NCBI GenBank assembly: GCA_964512285.1
Contig: CAZEJO010000015.1
Span: 1-35,274, forward strand
Direction: 5' to 3'
Length of the DNA: 35,274 bases
DNA from: SM23-28-2 sp964512285
GTDB taxonomy: Bacteria > Chloroflexota > Dehalococcoidia > SM23-28-2
The notes beneath the pieces are model-generated. The model was not told the DNA's origin and ran no database searches. It saw only the letters and a list, made by a program, of their open reading frames with translations. Position numbers and translations under genes: made by a program. This document shows, one piece after another, positions 1-8,303 of this stretch; positions within the stretch are counted from its first letter, which is position 1, and each line of letters begins with the position of its first letter.

Positions 1-1203
1 CTGATGGTGGCCGGCTTCGAGCGCTACTTCCAGATCGCCCACTGCTTCCGCGACGAGGACCTGCGGGCCGACCGCCAGCCGGAGTTCACCCAGCTCGACA
101 TGGAGATAAGCTTCATAAACGAAGAGGATATGCTGAACCTGATGGAGGATCTCCACACGGAGATGATGGAGACGCTTCGGCCGGATGTGCGGATCATCAA
201 GCCCTTCCCTCGCCTAACCTACGACGAGGCGATGCGCCGCTACGGCACCGATAAGCCAGACCTACGCTTCGGCATGGAGCTGGTGGACGTCTCCGACCTG
301 CTGAGCGAATCGGAGTTCAGCGTCTTCCAGCAGACACTGGCCGCCGGCGGTGTCGTGCGGGCCATCTGCGCTCCCGGCGGTGCTGTCCTCAGCCGCCGCC
401 AGATCGACGAACTTACCGCATTCGTCAAGACTGTGGGCGGCAAGGGGCTCATATCCATCGGCTTGACGGGTGAAGGGCCCGTGGAGGAGTTGACCGCCGA
501 GGAGTTCCACTCGCCCATGCACCGTTACCTGCGCCTGGAGGAGGTGCGGGCGATCGCCGCCCGCGCCGGTGCCAACCGCGGCGACCTGCTCATCATGGTG
601 GCCGATCAGGAGGAGCAGGTCAGCCAGGCCCTGGACGGCCTGCGGCGGGAGATGGCTCGCCGCCTGAATCTGATCGACGAGGGCCTCTTCGTCTTCTGTT
701 TCACCACCGACTTCCCTCTCCTGGGCTGGAACGAGGCCGAGGAGCGTTGGGACCCTGTGCATCATCCCTTCACCTCTCCCAAAGAAGAGGACCTGCCTCT
801 CATGGATACCGACCCCGGCCACGTTCGCGCTCGCGCCTACGACCTGGTCTGCAACGGGTGGGAGATAGCCGGGGGGAGCATCAGGATTCATCGCCGCGAT
901 GTGCAGGAGAAGATGTTTAGCCTGCTGCGGATCGCGCCCGAGGAGGCGCAGGATCGCTTCGGCCACATGCTGGAGGCCTTCGAGTACGGGGCGCCGCCCC
1001 ACGGCGGCATTGCCACAGGCCTCGACCGCACGGTGATGATCCTGGCCGGCGAGCGGGACATTCGGGAGGTGATCGCCTTCCCCAAGACGAAGACCGCCTC
1101 CGACCCTCTGTTCGGCGCGCCCTCCACTGTCTCCGATGCCCAACTGAAGGAGCTGCACATAGCGCTCAGGCCGGGCGTGGTAATCCCGAAGGAATCTCCT
1201 TGA
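1..1203 (+). CDS. aspS: Aspartyl-tRNA synthetase, 5'-truncated by the window edge
   Basis: Class II aminoacyl-tRNA synthetase that charges tRNA with aspartate in the cytoplasm. The frame is open from base 1, so the true start lies outside the window. About 400 C-terminal residues are visible against roughly 590 in E. coli AspRS. The N-terminal anticodon-binding OB fold and class II motif 1 are therefore missing. Motif 2 is seen as FRDEDLRADRQPEF (window residues 16-29). It is followed by the bacterial GAD-type insertion, then NGWEIAGGSIRIH, and motif 3 as GLDR (residues 340-343). The tail FPKTKTASDPLFGAPS is typical of bacterial AspRS. The family includes discriminating and tRNA-Asn-charging forms. 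The deciding residues lie in the missing N-terminus, so this cannot be settled here. Confidence 0.97.
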   Translation: MMVAGFERYFQIAHCFRDEDLRADRQPEFTQLDMEISFINEEDMLNLMEDLHTEMMETLRPDVRIIKPFPRLTYDEAMRRYGTDKPDLRFGMELVDVSDLLSESEFSVFQQTLAAGGVVRAICAPGGAVLSRRQIDELTAFVKTVGGKGLISIGLTGEGPVEELTAEEFHSPMHRYLRLEEVRAIAARAGANRGDLLIMVADQEEQVSQALDGLRREMARRLNLIDEGLFVFCFTTDFPLLGWNEAEERWDPVHHPFTSPKEEDLPLMDTDPGHVRARAYDLVCNGWEIAGGSIRIHRRDVQEKMFSLLRIAPEEAQDRFGHMLEAFEYGAPPHGGIATGLDRTVMILAGERDIREVIAFPKTKTASDPLFGAPSTVSDAQLKELHIALRPGVVIPKESP

Positions 1204-1252
1204 GGGTGTCCCTGCGTTCTGACCGTTACGGCTCAGCCTCCGTCATCGGTGG

Positions 1253-1272
1253 CGGCAGGCTGCTAGCTGCCG
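1253..1272. repeat. Small inverted repeat between aspS and the transporter
   Basis: CGGCAG (1253-1258) and CTGCCG (1267-1272) form a 6-bp stem with an 8-base loop, 22 bases before the ATG of the substrate-binding protein gene. There is no T-run, so it is not a convincing terminator. It could be a weak transcript end for aspS, an operator, or chance in GC-rich DNA. The rest of the 91-base gap shows no clear promoter. Confidence 0.3.
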
Positions 1273-1294
1273 ATCGAGGAGTTCTTGGGTTGCG

Positions 1295-2941
1295 ATGAGG
1301 GAATCGTTTCCGATTGTGCGGGTGTTGGCCGTTGCTCTGGCTGTGGTCGTCGGGGTGACGGCCCTTCTGAGCGGCTGTGGTGGTGAGGAAGGAGACTCCT
1401 CCTCGGACCAGGGGACGCCGGCAGCGCCCGTGACCGGCGGCGAGCTGCGGCTGCTGGGCCGCGACCCTCTGACCCTCGACCCCGCCTGCGCCAGCGACGT
1501 CGACTCCGCGAACTACATCGTGGAGATCTTCGGCGGGCTGGTGACGATCGACCGCGAGCAGCAGATCGTGCCGGACATCGCCGAGCGCTGGGACGTGAGC
1601 GACGACGGCACGGTCTACACTTTTGAGCTGCGGCGAGGCGTCCTCTTTCACAAGGAGGACCGTCAGGTTACCGCCAGCGACGTCAAATACTCCATGGAGC
1701 GAGCTCTCGACCCTGACACCCAGTCCACGGTGGCCGAGGTTTATCTGGGCGATATCGTGGGGGCCGAGGAGTTCATCGATGGTGAGGCCGATGAGGTCAC
1801 GGGCATCGAGGTGGTGGACAACTACACCCTTCGCATCACCATCGACGCACCCAAGCCCTACTTCCTGGCCAAGCTGACCTACCCCACCGGCTTCGTGGTG
1901 GACCGGCGGCAGGTCGATGGGAGCACCTGCTTTAGCGACACCAACTGGCAGCGTCGGCCCAATGCCACCGGGCCCTTCGAGCTGAAGGAGTGGGACCTGG
2001 GACAGCGTATTGTCCTGGAGCCCAACAGCCGCTATCACTTGGGAGCGCCATCGCTGGGCCGCGTGGAGTATACCCTGGGCGGCGGCTCGGCCATCACCAT
2101 GTATGAGAACGATGAGATCGACGTCACCGGCGTCGGTCTGAACGACATCGAGCGGGTGCGTGACCCAGCCGAGCCCCTCAATCAGGAATTCCATGAGGCG
2201 CCTCGCATGGACATCTGGTACATCGGCTTCAACGTGGAGGAGCCACCCTTCGATGACCCCAAGGTGCGTCAGGCCTTCGCGCACGCAGTCGACAAGGACA
2301 AGCTCATCGAGGTGGTCCTGCTGGACGCGGTGGTCGAGGCCGATGGCATCCTGCCGCCGGGCATCCCCGGCTTCAACGAGGACCTCCAGGGTCTGGAGTT
2401 CGACGTGGAGAAGGCGAAGCAACTGCTGGCGGAGTCCGAGTACGGCGGGCCCGAGGGGCTGCCTGACATCGAGATTGCTTCTTCGGGAAGGGGAGCCAGC
2501 GTGGGGCCGGTAAGCGAGGCCATTCTGTACATGTGGGAGGAGAACCTGGGAGTGAACATCTCTACCCGCCAGACGGAGTTCGCCACCTTCCTCAGCGATC
2601 TCCGCGACGGCGAGTACCAGATGTTCGAGTTGGGCTGGGTGGCCGACTATCCTGATCCGGAGAATTTCCTGAAGATCCAGTTCCACAGCGGCAGCGACAA
2701 CAACTACAGCCGATACGCCAATTCGGAGGTGGATCGCTTGCTGGAGGAGGCGGACACGGAGGCGGACGAGGCCACGCGGATGTCGTTGTATCAGCAGGCG
2801 GAGCAGATCATCGTCAATGAGGCGCCCTGGATACCCCTGTTTCACGACAAGTTCAGCGTGCTCATCAAGCCCTACGTAGAGGGCTACACCCTCCCTCCGT
2901 TCGTCATCCCGCGCCTCCGCTACGTCCAGATCGAGGAGTAG
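1295..2941 (+). CDS. ABC transporter substrate-binding lipoprotein, family 5 (peptide/nickel/oligosaccharide type)
   Basis: Extracytoplasmic solute-binding protein of the OppA/DppA (SBP_bac_5) family, tethered to the membrane by lipid. Residues 1-28 form a lipoprotein signal peptide with lipobox LLSGC, giving Cys28 as the acylated residue. An acidic, Ser-rich linker follows. The mature domain starts near GGELRLLGRDPLTLDPACASD and carries the family pattern of partial unfolded-like repeats (IAERWDVSDDGTVYTFELRRGV; VRQAFAHAVDKDKLIEVV). The length of 548 aa is normal. The start has GAGGAG at 1276-1281, 13 bases upstream. Two permease genes follow 25 bases after the stop, so this is the first gene of a transport operon. 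The substrate cannot be told from sequence; di- or oligopeptides are the default guess. Confidence 0.93.
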   Translation: MRESFPIVRVLAVALAVVVGVTALLSGCGGEEGDSSSDQGTPAAPVTGGELRLLGRDPLTLDPACASDVDSANYIVEIFGGLVTIDREQQIVPDIAERWDVSDDGTVYTFELRRGVLFHKEDRQVTASDVKYSMERALDPDTQSTVAEVYLGDIVGAEEFIDGEADEVTGIEVVDNYTLRITIDAPKPYFLAKLTYPTGFVVDRRQVDGSTCFSDTNWQRRPNATGPFELKEWDLGQRIVLEPNSRYHLGAPSLGRVEYTLGGGSAITMYENDEIDVTGVGLNDIERVRDPAEPLNQEFHEAPRMDIWYIGFNVEEPPFDDPKVRQAFAHAVDKDKLIEVVLLDAVVEADGILPPGIPGFNEDLQGLEFDVEKAKQLLAESEYGGPEGLPDIEIASSGRGASVGPVSEAILYMWEENLGVNISTRQTEFATFLSDLRDGEYQMFELGWVADYPDPENFLKIQFHSGSDNNYSRYANSEVDRLLEEADTEADEATRMSLYQQAEQIIVNEAPWIPLFHDKFSVLIKPYVEGYTLPPFVIPRLRYVQIEE

Positions 2942-2966
2942 GCCGCGGCGGCGAGCTGCAGAAGCA

Positions 2967-3950
2967 ATGCAGGGCATACTCCCCTTTGTAGTGCGGCGCC
3001 TGGTCTGGGCGCCGTTCGTTCTTCTGGCGGTGTCGCTGGCTACCTTTGCCCTGGGCCGCTTCGGCCCGGGCGACCCGGTGGAGATCCTGGAGGGACAGTA
3101 TCACAACCCGGAGGTGGTGGAGCGCATCCGCCACGAGCGGGGCCTGGACGACCCGTTCTTCGTTCAATACGGGAACTACATGTGGGATGTGCTCCACTGT
3201 GACCTGGGCACTACCTTTGCCCCGCGGGGCGTGCCCGTGGAGGACATCATCTTCGACAAGATGTGGGTCACCATACAGTACAATCTGGTGGCGCTGGTTA
3301 TCATCTTCGCCATTGGCATCCCTGCCGGCATCTGGGCGGCTCTCAGGCAGGGAACCTGGCAGGATCCCTTAACGATTAGCGTTTTTCTATTCTTTAGATC
3401 TGTTCCTGTGCTTGTGATCATACCTATCTTGCAGTTCATATTTGCCATCAAGCTGGGCTGGCTGCCCAGCAGTGGTTGGGAGGAGAAGGACATCCTTGGC
3501 ATGAAGATCGGAATTCTCGATAAGCGGATCATCATGCCAATTCTGGCGCTGTCCCTGCCGGGCGTCGCCGCGGTGGCCCGTCTGATGCGCGCCCAGACCC
3601 TGGAGGTGCTGGACGAGGACTTTGTGCGCACGGCGCGGGCCAAGGGCCTGCGGGAGGTGGTGGTGATCAGCCGCCATGTTGCCCGCAACGCGCTTCTGCC
3701 CATGACCACCATCGTTGGCTTCGCTCTGGTGGGCCTGCTGGGCGGCTCCCTGTTTGTGGAGACGCTGTTCGGGATCCCTGGCATCGGGCAGTTCGTCTGG
3801 CAGGCGGTGGGCAATCGTGATTACGACGTGATCATGGCCGTTACCCTGATAACAGCCAGTGCCTTCATCGTGGCCAACCTGGTCACCGACATCGCCTATG
3901 GCTTCGTCGACCCGCGCGTGCGCTTGGGCGGGGGAGGGCCGAGGTACTAG
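2967..3950 (+). CDS. ABC transporter permease, DppB/OppB type
   Basis: Inner-membrane permease of a peptide-type ABC importer (327 aa, normal for the family). The N-terminal membrane segment is near residues 10-28. A periplasmic loop carries the typical RFGPGDPVEIL and RHERGLDDPFFVQYG stretches, and further membrane segments follow. The cytoplasmic EAA loop that docks the ATPase is seen around DEDFVRTARAKGLREVVV, and FGIPGIGQF lies just before the last membrane region. The gene sits between the binding protein and the second permease, one base before the latter. No strong Shine-Dalgarno motif precedes the ATG, so translation may depend on the upstream gene. Confidence 0.93.
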   Translation: MQGILPFVVRRLVWAPFVLLAVSLATFALGRFGPGDPVEILEGQYHNPEVVERIRHERGLDDPFFVQYGNYMWDVLHCDLGTTFAPRGVPVEDIIFDKMWVTIQYNLVALVIIFAIGIPAGIWAALRQGTWQDPLTISVFLFFRSVPVLVIIPILQFIFAIKLGWLPSSGWEEKDILGMKIGILDKRIIMPILALSLPGVAAVARLMRAQTLEVLDEDFVRTARAKGLREVVVISRHVARNALLPMTTIVGFALVGLLGGSLFVETLFGIPGIGQFVWQAVGNRDYDVIMAVTLITASAFIVANLVTDIAYGFVDPRVRLGGGGPRY

Positions 3951-3951
3951 C

Positions 3952-4917
3952 ATGGCGGAAGCGGATCCGGCGCTAGAGCAGCCGATGGAGGGCGCACGCC
4001 CAGGCTTCGGCGCGACGGCCCTGCGGCGACTCCTGCGCAAGCGGCTGGCGATGCTTTGCCTGGTGGCGATCTTGGTCATCTATCTGGCAGGCCTCCTCGC
4101 GCCCTGGGTGTCGCCGTACGGCTACAACGAGCAGGACCTGGACAATACCTTCGCCGGCCCCAGCCTGGCCCACCCCTTGGGCACGGATCGCCTGGGCCGC
4201 GACATGCTCAGTCGGGTGATCTGGGCCTCGCAGACCACGGTCATCATCAGCGCCGCCGCCATCTTCACCGGTGGCTTGGTGCTGGGGGTAGGGCTGGGCC
4301 TGCTGGCGGGCTACGCTGGCGGGCCAGTGGACAACTTCATCATGCGGGTGGCTGATGCCTTCTTCGCCTTGCCCGATATCCTGCTCTTGCTTCTGATCAC
4401 TGCCACCGTCAGGCCGCGCGTCGAGGGCTTGTTCGACAAGTTCGATTCATGGCCCGTCGCCGGGGGTCTGGTTGAAGCGGGCGCGCCCGACTACTTCCTG
4501 GTGTTTGGCGCTCTGGCGCTGTTCGGCTGGGTGGGCATCGCCCGCCTGATCCGATCCCAGGTTCTCGCCCTGCGGGAGAGCGACTACGTGCTGGCGGCGC
4601 GTGCTTCGGGCGCCTCGTTGGGGCGCATTCTCGCCAGGCATCTCTTGCCCAACGTGGGCAACATCATCATCGTCAGCATCACCTTCTCGTTGGGGGCCAT
4701 GGCTGGCACGGAGATCATGCTTAGCTGGCTGGGCATCGGCATCAGCTATCCTCATCCCAGCTTTGGCGGCATGATCTACGATGGCAGCGATCTGAGCAGC
4801 CTGCGCGCTCATCCCCACCTCCTGCTGGTGCCGGCGACGGTGGTGGCGCTGCTGCTGTTCGCTTTCAACCTGCTGGGCGACGCCCTCAACGATGTCCTGA
4901 GCCCGCGGCGAGGTTGA
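3952..4917 (+). CDS. ABC transporter permease, DppC/OppC type
   Basis: Second permease of the importer, partner of the gene just upstream. The ATG at 3952 follows the previous stop by one base. A longer in-frame reading back to 3859 would overlap the upstream gene and was not chosen. After a 25-residue cytoplasmic leader comes the first membrane segment (about residues 35-55), then the family hallmark HPLGTDRLGRDMLSR. The EAA-loop region is VLAARASGASLGRILARHLLPN, interrupted here only for position. A loop of roughly 35 residues (VRPRVEGLFDKFDSWPVAGG onward) separates two membrane segments and seems longer than usual. The operon ends here. The next gene has its own promoter and no ATPase gene follows. 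Confidence 0.93.
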   Translation: MAEADPALEQPMEGARPGFGATALRRLLRKRLAMLCLVAILVIYLAGLLAPWVSPYGYNEQDLDNTFAGPSLAHPLGTDRLGRDMLSRVIWASQTTVIISAAAIFTGGLVLGVGLGLLAGYAGGPVDNFIMRVADAFFALPDILLLLLITATVRPRVEGLFDKFDSWPVAGGLVEAGAPDYFLVFGALALFGWVGIARLIRSQVLALRESDYVLAARASGASLGRILARHLLPNVGNIIIVSITFSLGAMAGTEIMLSWLGIGISYPHPSFGGMIYDGSDLSSLRAHPHLLLVPATVVALLLFAFNLLGDALNDVLSPRRG

Positions 4918-4947
4918 GTCGGGTGGCTCCCTCGCAGAAGGGCGGGA

Positions 4948-4956
4948 TGCTATAAT
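4948..4956 (+). promoter_or_regulatory. Extended -10 promoter for the beta-helix protein gene
   Basis: TGCTATAAT: a perfect -10 hexamer (4951-4956) preceded by the TGn extension. The base range where a -35 should lie (about 4928-4933) reads TCCCTC, which does not match TTGACA. The predicted transcript starts near 4963, leaving about 69 bases before the GTG start at 5032. The same nine bases recur before tig and clpX. Confidence 0.65.
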
Positions 4957-5031
4957 GCCGCTGCGGAGGCGCACCCTCCAGGCCTGCCGTTGCCTTTGCC
5001 GGGCGGCGATGTCTCGAAAGGAGTCCTCACT

Positions 5032-6789
5032 GTGTTGCATCGAGGCGTGCTCTATCTGCTGATCCTTGCACTTGCCCTGATGGCATCCCCTGCGGTCACG
5101 CCGCCGGTCGCCGCCGCCGGGACAACCCGCGTGGTCGATGATGACTCTTCCGACTGCGTTGACGGCAGCCCTCCTGTCTACACGACCATCACCCAGGCTC
5201 TCGCCGTGGCGACGAGTTTCGACACGATCCGAGTCTGCGAGGGCGAGTACAAAGAGCAAACGCTCGTCATCACCGATTCCTTGACCATCACCGGCCCCGG
5301 CGCCACCCCGGCGGACGACGGGGTGGCCACCGTTCACCACGACGGTGGATACAGCGCGATACTGGAAGTGCACGCCGACGGCGTCACCATCGAAGGACTG
5401 GACCTCGACGCTACCCCGCCTTCGGGGTTAGGCGCTGCGACCATTGGCATTTCGAGCAGCGGGGACTACGTGACGATCCGGGACAACGAGATCCACAACG
5501 CGACTGGGGGAGCGTTGGGAGCGAACGGGAGCCACGTCAATATCCTCAGGAACAACGTCCATGACAACGCTTATGGAATAAACTGCTCTTGCAGTGACTC
5601 CGGCCTCTGGAGCAACACCGTTGACGCCGGAGGTAGCCCAGCTCTTGACCTCAACGGCGACGGGGGTACGATCGCGGGCAACGTCGTGACCAACGGCCTT
5701 GTTCGCACTATCGGAAACGATCTCCTAGTGCAGAACAACCAGATATCGGCAGGCGCCGCCACTGACGCCCTATTCGTCTCCGGCAATCCTGTGACGGTGA
5801 CACAGAACAGCTTGAGCGACGCGACCGGCGATGGGATCGAAGTGAGCCCGGGCATGGTCTCCAGCACCTCCGTCACGATCAGCCGCAACACCTTCACCCA
5901 CATCGGCACGCCCATCCAGCTTTCTGACTCAGACCCCAGTGATGCCTTCGCGGTGACGGCGACCATCGGCGGCAGCCCGAGCGAGGCGAACACGTTTGTC
6001 GACTCGGGGGGCAGCCTGGGCGACATGTCCTACCTGGTGGAGATGGATGGCCCCACCGCCAGTGTGAACGCCGAGTACAACAACTGGGGACTGTGCACGG
6101 CGGCTGAGATCGAGCAGGAGATCTACCACCAGGTGGACGATCCGGCGCAGGGGCTCGTTGACTTCGAACCGTTCATCGAGCCGGACGGTTGTGCCGCGCC
6201 GACCCCCACCCCCACCCCCACACCCACGCCGACACCTACACCCACGCCCACCGCCACGGCTACCCCGCCTGCTGGGCCGACCCGCGCGCTGGTCTGGGGT
6301 CCCGGCTGGCACAGTGAGATGTGGACGGGTTCCTCTACTCCGCCGGAGCAGGCCTTTGCCTGTGCTCAGGGTAAGTACGCCGCCGCCTATCGGTTGGTGA
6401 GCGGAGGCTGGGAGCGGTACTTCCCCGACCGGCCGGAAATCTCCAACATGGGGTCCCTGGAGCAATACGACGCCTTCCTCATCCTCATTACCGGCGATGT
6501 CACCTGCCAGATGCCGGTCGCCGATCCGCCAGGGGCTGAACGCTTGCTGGAATGGGGCGTGGGCTGGCAGAACGAGGGGTGGACGGGCCCCGACGCCATC
6601 CCACCCCAGGACGCCTTGGCCTGCGCGGCGGGCAGCTACGCCGCCGCCTACCGTCTGGTGGCGGGTAGCTGGGAGCGCCACTTCCCGGACAGGCTAGACA
6701 TCTCCAATCTGGGTTCGCTGAACCAGTACGATGCTTTCCTCATTCTGGTCACGGCGCCGGTGAGCTGCAGTATGCCCGTCGCATCCTAG
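5032..6789 (+). CDS. Secreted right-handed parallel beta-helix protein with duplicated C-terminal module
   Basis: The preferred start is GTG 5032, because AAAGGAG (5017-5023) lies 8 bases upstream and a clean signal peptide follows (hydrophobic LLILALALMA, cleavage likely after VAAA). A TTG at 4990 is a less likely start. The mature N-terminal part, about 350 residues, has short repeating units such as VTIRDNEIHNATGG and VNILRNNVHDNAYG, typical of NosD/pectate-lyase-like parallel beta-helices. It is joined by a Thr-Pro linker (6202-6249) to two copies of an approximately 84-residue Trp/Tyr-rich module. There is no sortase motif, lipobox or C-terminal membrane anchor, so the product is probably released or held non-covalently at the surface. 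The family includes polysaccharide lyases, but no catalytic residues can be assigned. The function is unknown; carbohydrate or surface binding is a guess. Confidence 0.85.
   Translation: MLHRGVLYLLILALALMASPAVTPPVAAAGTTRVVDDDSSDCVDGSPPVYTTITQALAVATSFDTIRVCEGEYKEQTLVITDSLTITGPGATPADDGVATVHHDGGYSAILEVHADGVTIEGLDLDATPPSGLGAATIGISSSGDYVTIRDNEIHNATGGALGANGSHVNILRNNVHDNAYGINCSCSDSGLWSNTVDAGGSPALDLNGDGGTIAGNVVTNGLVRTIGNDLLVQNNQISAGAATDALFVSGNPVTVTQNSLSDATGDGIEVSPGMVSSTSVTISRNTFTHIGTPIQLSDSDPSDAFAVTATIGGSPSEANTFVDSGGSLGDMSYLVEMDGPTASVNAEYNNWGLCTAAEIEQEIYHQVDDPAQGLVDFEPFIEPDGCAAPTPTPTPTPTPTPTPTPTATATPPAGPTRALVWGPGWHSEMWTGSSTPPEQAFACAQGKYAAAYRLVSGGWERYFPDRPEISNMGSLEQYDAFLILITGDVTCQMPVADPPGAERLLEWGVGWQNEGWTGPDAIPPQDALACAAGSYAAAYRLVAGSWERHFPDRLDISNLGSLNQYDAFLILVTAPVSCSMPVAS
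6202..6249 (+). repeat. Thr-Pro hexanucleotide-type simple repeat (linker)
   Basis: Eight consecutive Thr-Pro codon pairs (mostly ACC CCC, drifting to ACA/ACG and CCT/CCG) encode a flexible extended linker between the beta-helix and the duplicated module. The run is prone to slippage. Similar linkers appear in other Chloroflexota surface proteins. Confidence 0.9.
6283..6786 (+). repeat. Tandem duplication of an approximately 84-residue module within the beta-helix protein
   Basis: Copy 1 runs 6283-6540 (86 codons) and copy 2 runs 6541-6786 (82 codons). They share W-G-x-G-W, W-T-G, a P-x-x-A-x-A-C-A segment, YAAAYRLV, W-E-R, F-P-D-R, I-S-N, and the ending QYDAFLIL. Each copy has a Cys in the xACAxG position and another near the end (TCQMPV / SCSMPV), which suggests one disulfide per module. 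I do not recognise the module as a named domain with known function. Confidence 0.85.
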
Positions 6790-6926
6790 GTCGGAGTATG
6801 CCGGCTTCATCTATCCGGGATGGAAGCATCGCCAAGACCACTGCTCGTGCCTTGGAGTCCTCCTGGCGGTGCTAAGGGACTCTCCAGGGGGTAAGAGCTG
6901 CTATATGGAGTCTATCTGTCCGCCCA

Positions 6927-6935
6927 TGCTATAAT
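6927..6935 (+). promoter_or_regulatory. Extended -10 promoter for tig
   Basis: TGCTATAAT with the -10 hexamer at 6930-6935. The position for a -35 (6907-6912) reads GGAGTC, so the promoter would depend on the TGn extension. The predicted start of transcription near 6942 leaves a leader of about 19 bases holding only the GGAGG ribosome-binding site (6944-6948). It probably drives tig and the closely linked clpP. Confidence 0.65.
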
Positions 6936-6960
6936 GTCTATCCGGAGGATCGAATAGCAC

Positions 6961-8298
6961 GTGAAAGTTTCCACCGAACGCATCCCCGAAAGCCAGGTCG
7001 TCCTGGAGGTCGAGGTTGAGCCCGAGCGCCTGGAGCGATCGCTGGATCGGGCCTATCGGCAGCTAGCGCAGAAGACGGAGGTTCCCGGCTTTCGCAAGGG
7101 GAAGATACCGCGCCAAATGCTGGAGCGCTACGTGGGCCGCGACGCCGTGATGCAGGAGGCGCTGGGCCTACTGATCCCGGAGGCCTACAATCAGGCCATC
7201 GAGGAAGAGAACGTCGAAGCCATCGATTACCCCAACATCGAGGTGGTGCAGCAGGAGCCGCTCATCTTCAAGGCCACCGTGGCCGTTCGCCCCAGCGTTG
7301 ACCTGGGGAACTACCGAGAGGTGAGGGTGGAGCGAGAGCCGGTGACGGTGAGCGAGGAGCAGGTGAACGAGAAGATCGAGGAGCTGCGCCACCGCTACGC
7401 CATCCTGGAGCCTGTGGACAGGCCCGTGCAGATGGGCGACCGGGTGCGGGCAGACGTTCGGGTCAACGTGGATGGCCGCGAGGTCTTCTCCGAGGACGAT
7501 GCTGAGATCCACCTGCGCCAGGGGGTGCCTGTTCTGGTGCCCGGCTTTGTGGAGGAGCTTCTGGCGAGCGAGAAGGGCGTCGAGCGGGAGTTCAGCATAG
7601 ACGTGTCGCCAGACCACCCTCAGCGGGTGCTGGCCGGCAAGACCTGCGTGTGCAAGGTGGTAGTGAGGGAGATCAAGGAGGAGAAGCTGCCGGAGCTGGA
7701 TGACACCTTTGCCGCCGTCGTGGGGGAGGGCTTCCCCAGCCTGGAGGCCTTGCGAGAGCGGTTGGAGTCAGACCTGCGGCAGTCGGCTGAGCAGGAGGTG
7801 GATGCCCGTCACGGGGAGATGGTGGTGGATGGGGTGGTGGCCGCCGCCTCGCTGGAGTTCCCGCCGGTGTTGGCGGAGCGGGAGACGGAACAACTATTGC
7901 GCGAGCGGGTTAGCTCGAGCGGAGCTGGGGACGTGGAGCGCTATCTGAGGCATGCGGGCAAGTCGGAGGAGGAGGTGCGCCAGGATCTGCGCCTTCAGGC
8001 CGTCGAGCGGATCCAGCGCTCGCTGGTGCTGAGCAGAGTGGCGGAGGCGGAAGCGATCTCGGTGAGCGAAGAGGACGTCGATGCCGAGATCGAGCGCTTG
8101 GCGGCGTCATCGGGGCCGCGAGGAGACGAGGTACGGAGAATCTTCAGCGGCGCCGGTGGCCGCGATGCCCTGAAGCGCTCTCTGCTCACCCGCAAGACCG
8201 TGGAGCGACTGGTGGCCATCGCTTCGGGAGAAGAGGTGCCGCCACCGGCCGAGGCTGCGGAAGAAGTCGGCAAGAGCGAGGTTGGCAGCAAGGAGTGA
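6961..8298 (+). CDS. tig: Trigger factor, ribosome-associated chaperone and peptidyl-prolyl isomerase
   Basis: Binds the ribosome exit tunnel and shields nascent chains. The ribosome-docking signature GFRKGKIP is at residues 43-50 within the N-terminal domain. The FKBP-like isomerase domain follows (about 150-240, GDRVRADVRVNVDG through LVPGFVEELL), then a long helical C-terminal chaperone domain rich in Glu and Arg. The length of 445 aa is normal. The start is GTG 6961 with GGAGG 12 bases upstream, and the peptide begins MKVSTERIPESQ as expected. clpP starts 5 bases after the stop and clpX follows, an order that is conserved in many bacteria. Confidence 0.97.
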   Translation: MKVSTERIPESQVVLEVEVEPERLERSLDRAYRQLAQKTEVPGFRKGKIPRQMLERYVGRDAVMQEALGLLIPEAYNQAIEEENVEAIDYPNIEVVQQEPLIFKATVAVRPSVDLGNYREVRVEREPVTVSEEQVNEKIEELRHRYAILEPVDRPVQMGDRVRADVRVNVDGREVFSEDDAEIHLRQGVPVLVPGFVEELLASEKGVEREFSIDVSPDHPQRVLAGKTCVCKVVVREIKEEKLPELDDTFAAVVGEGFPSLEALRERLESDLRQSAEQEVDARHGEMVVDGVVAAASLEFPPVLAERETEQLLRERVSSSGAGDVERYLRHAGKSEEEVRQDLRLQAVERIQRSLVLSRVAEAEAISVSEEDVDAEIERLAASSGPRGDEVRRIFSGAGGRDALKRSLLTRKTVERLVAIASGEEVPPPAEAAEEVGKSEVGSKE

Positions 8299-8303
8299 GG
8301 TTC

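Noticed and set aside
1226..2977. Long minus-strand open frame (583 codons) opposite the substrate-binding protein gene
   Set aside because: Low-complexity Leu/Val/His/Arg composition typical of the antisense of a GC-rich gene. The plus-strand frame has a lipobox and a full SBP family pattern.
3859..3951. 31-codon N-terminal extension of the second ABC permease
   Set aside because: It would overlap the first permease and is out of character for DppC. ATG 3952 directly follows the upstream stop.
6158..6400. Pro/Arg-rich short frame over the Thr-Pro linker
   Set aside because: Frame-shifted reading of a simple repeat inside the beta-helix gene.
6850..6895. GAGTCC...GGACTC stem upstream of tig as a terminator of the beta-helix gene
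   Set aside because: Only 6 bp, with a long loop and no T-run. Left as unproven structure.
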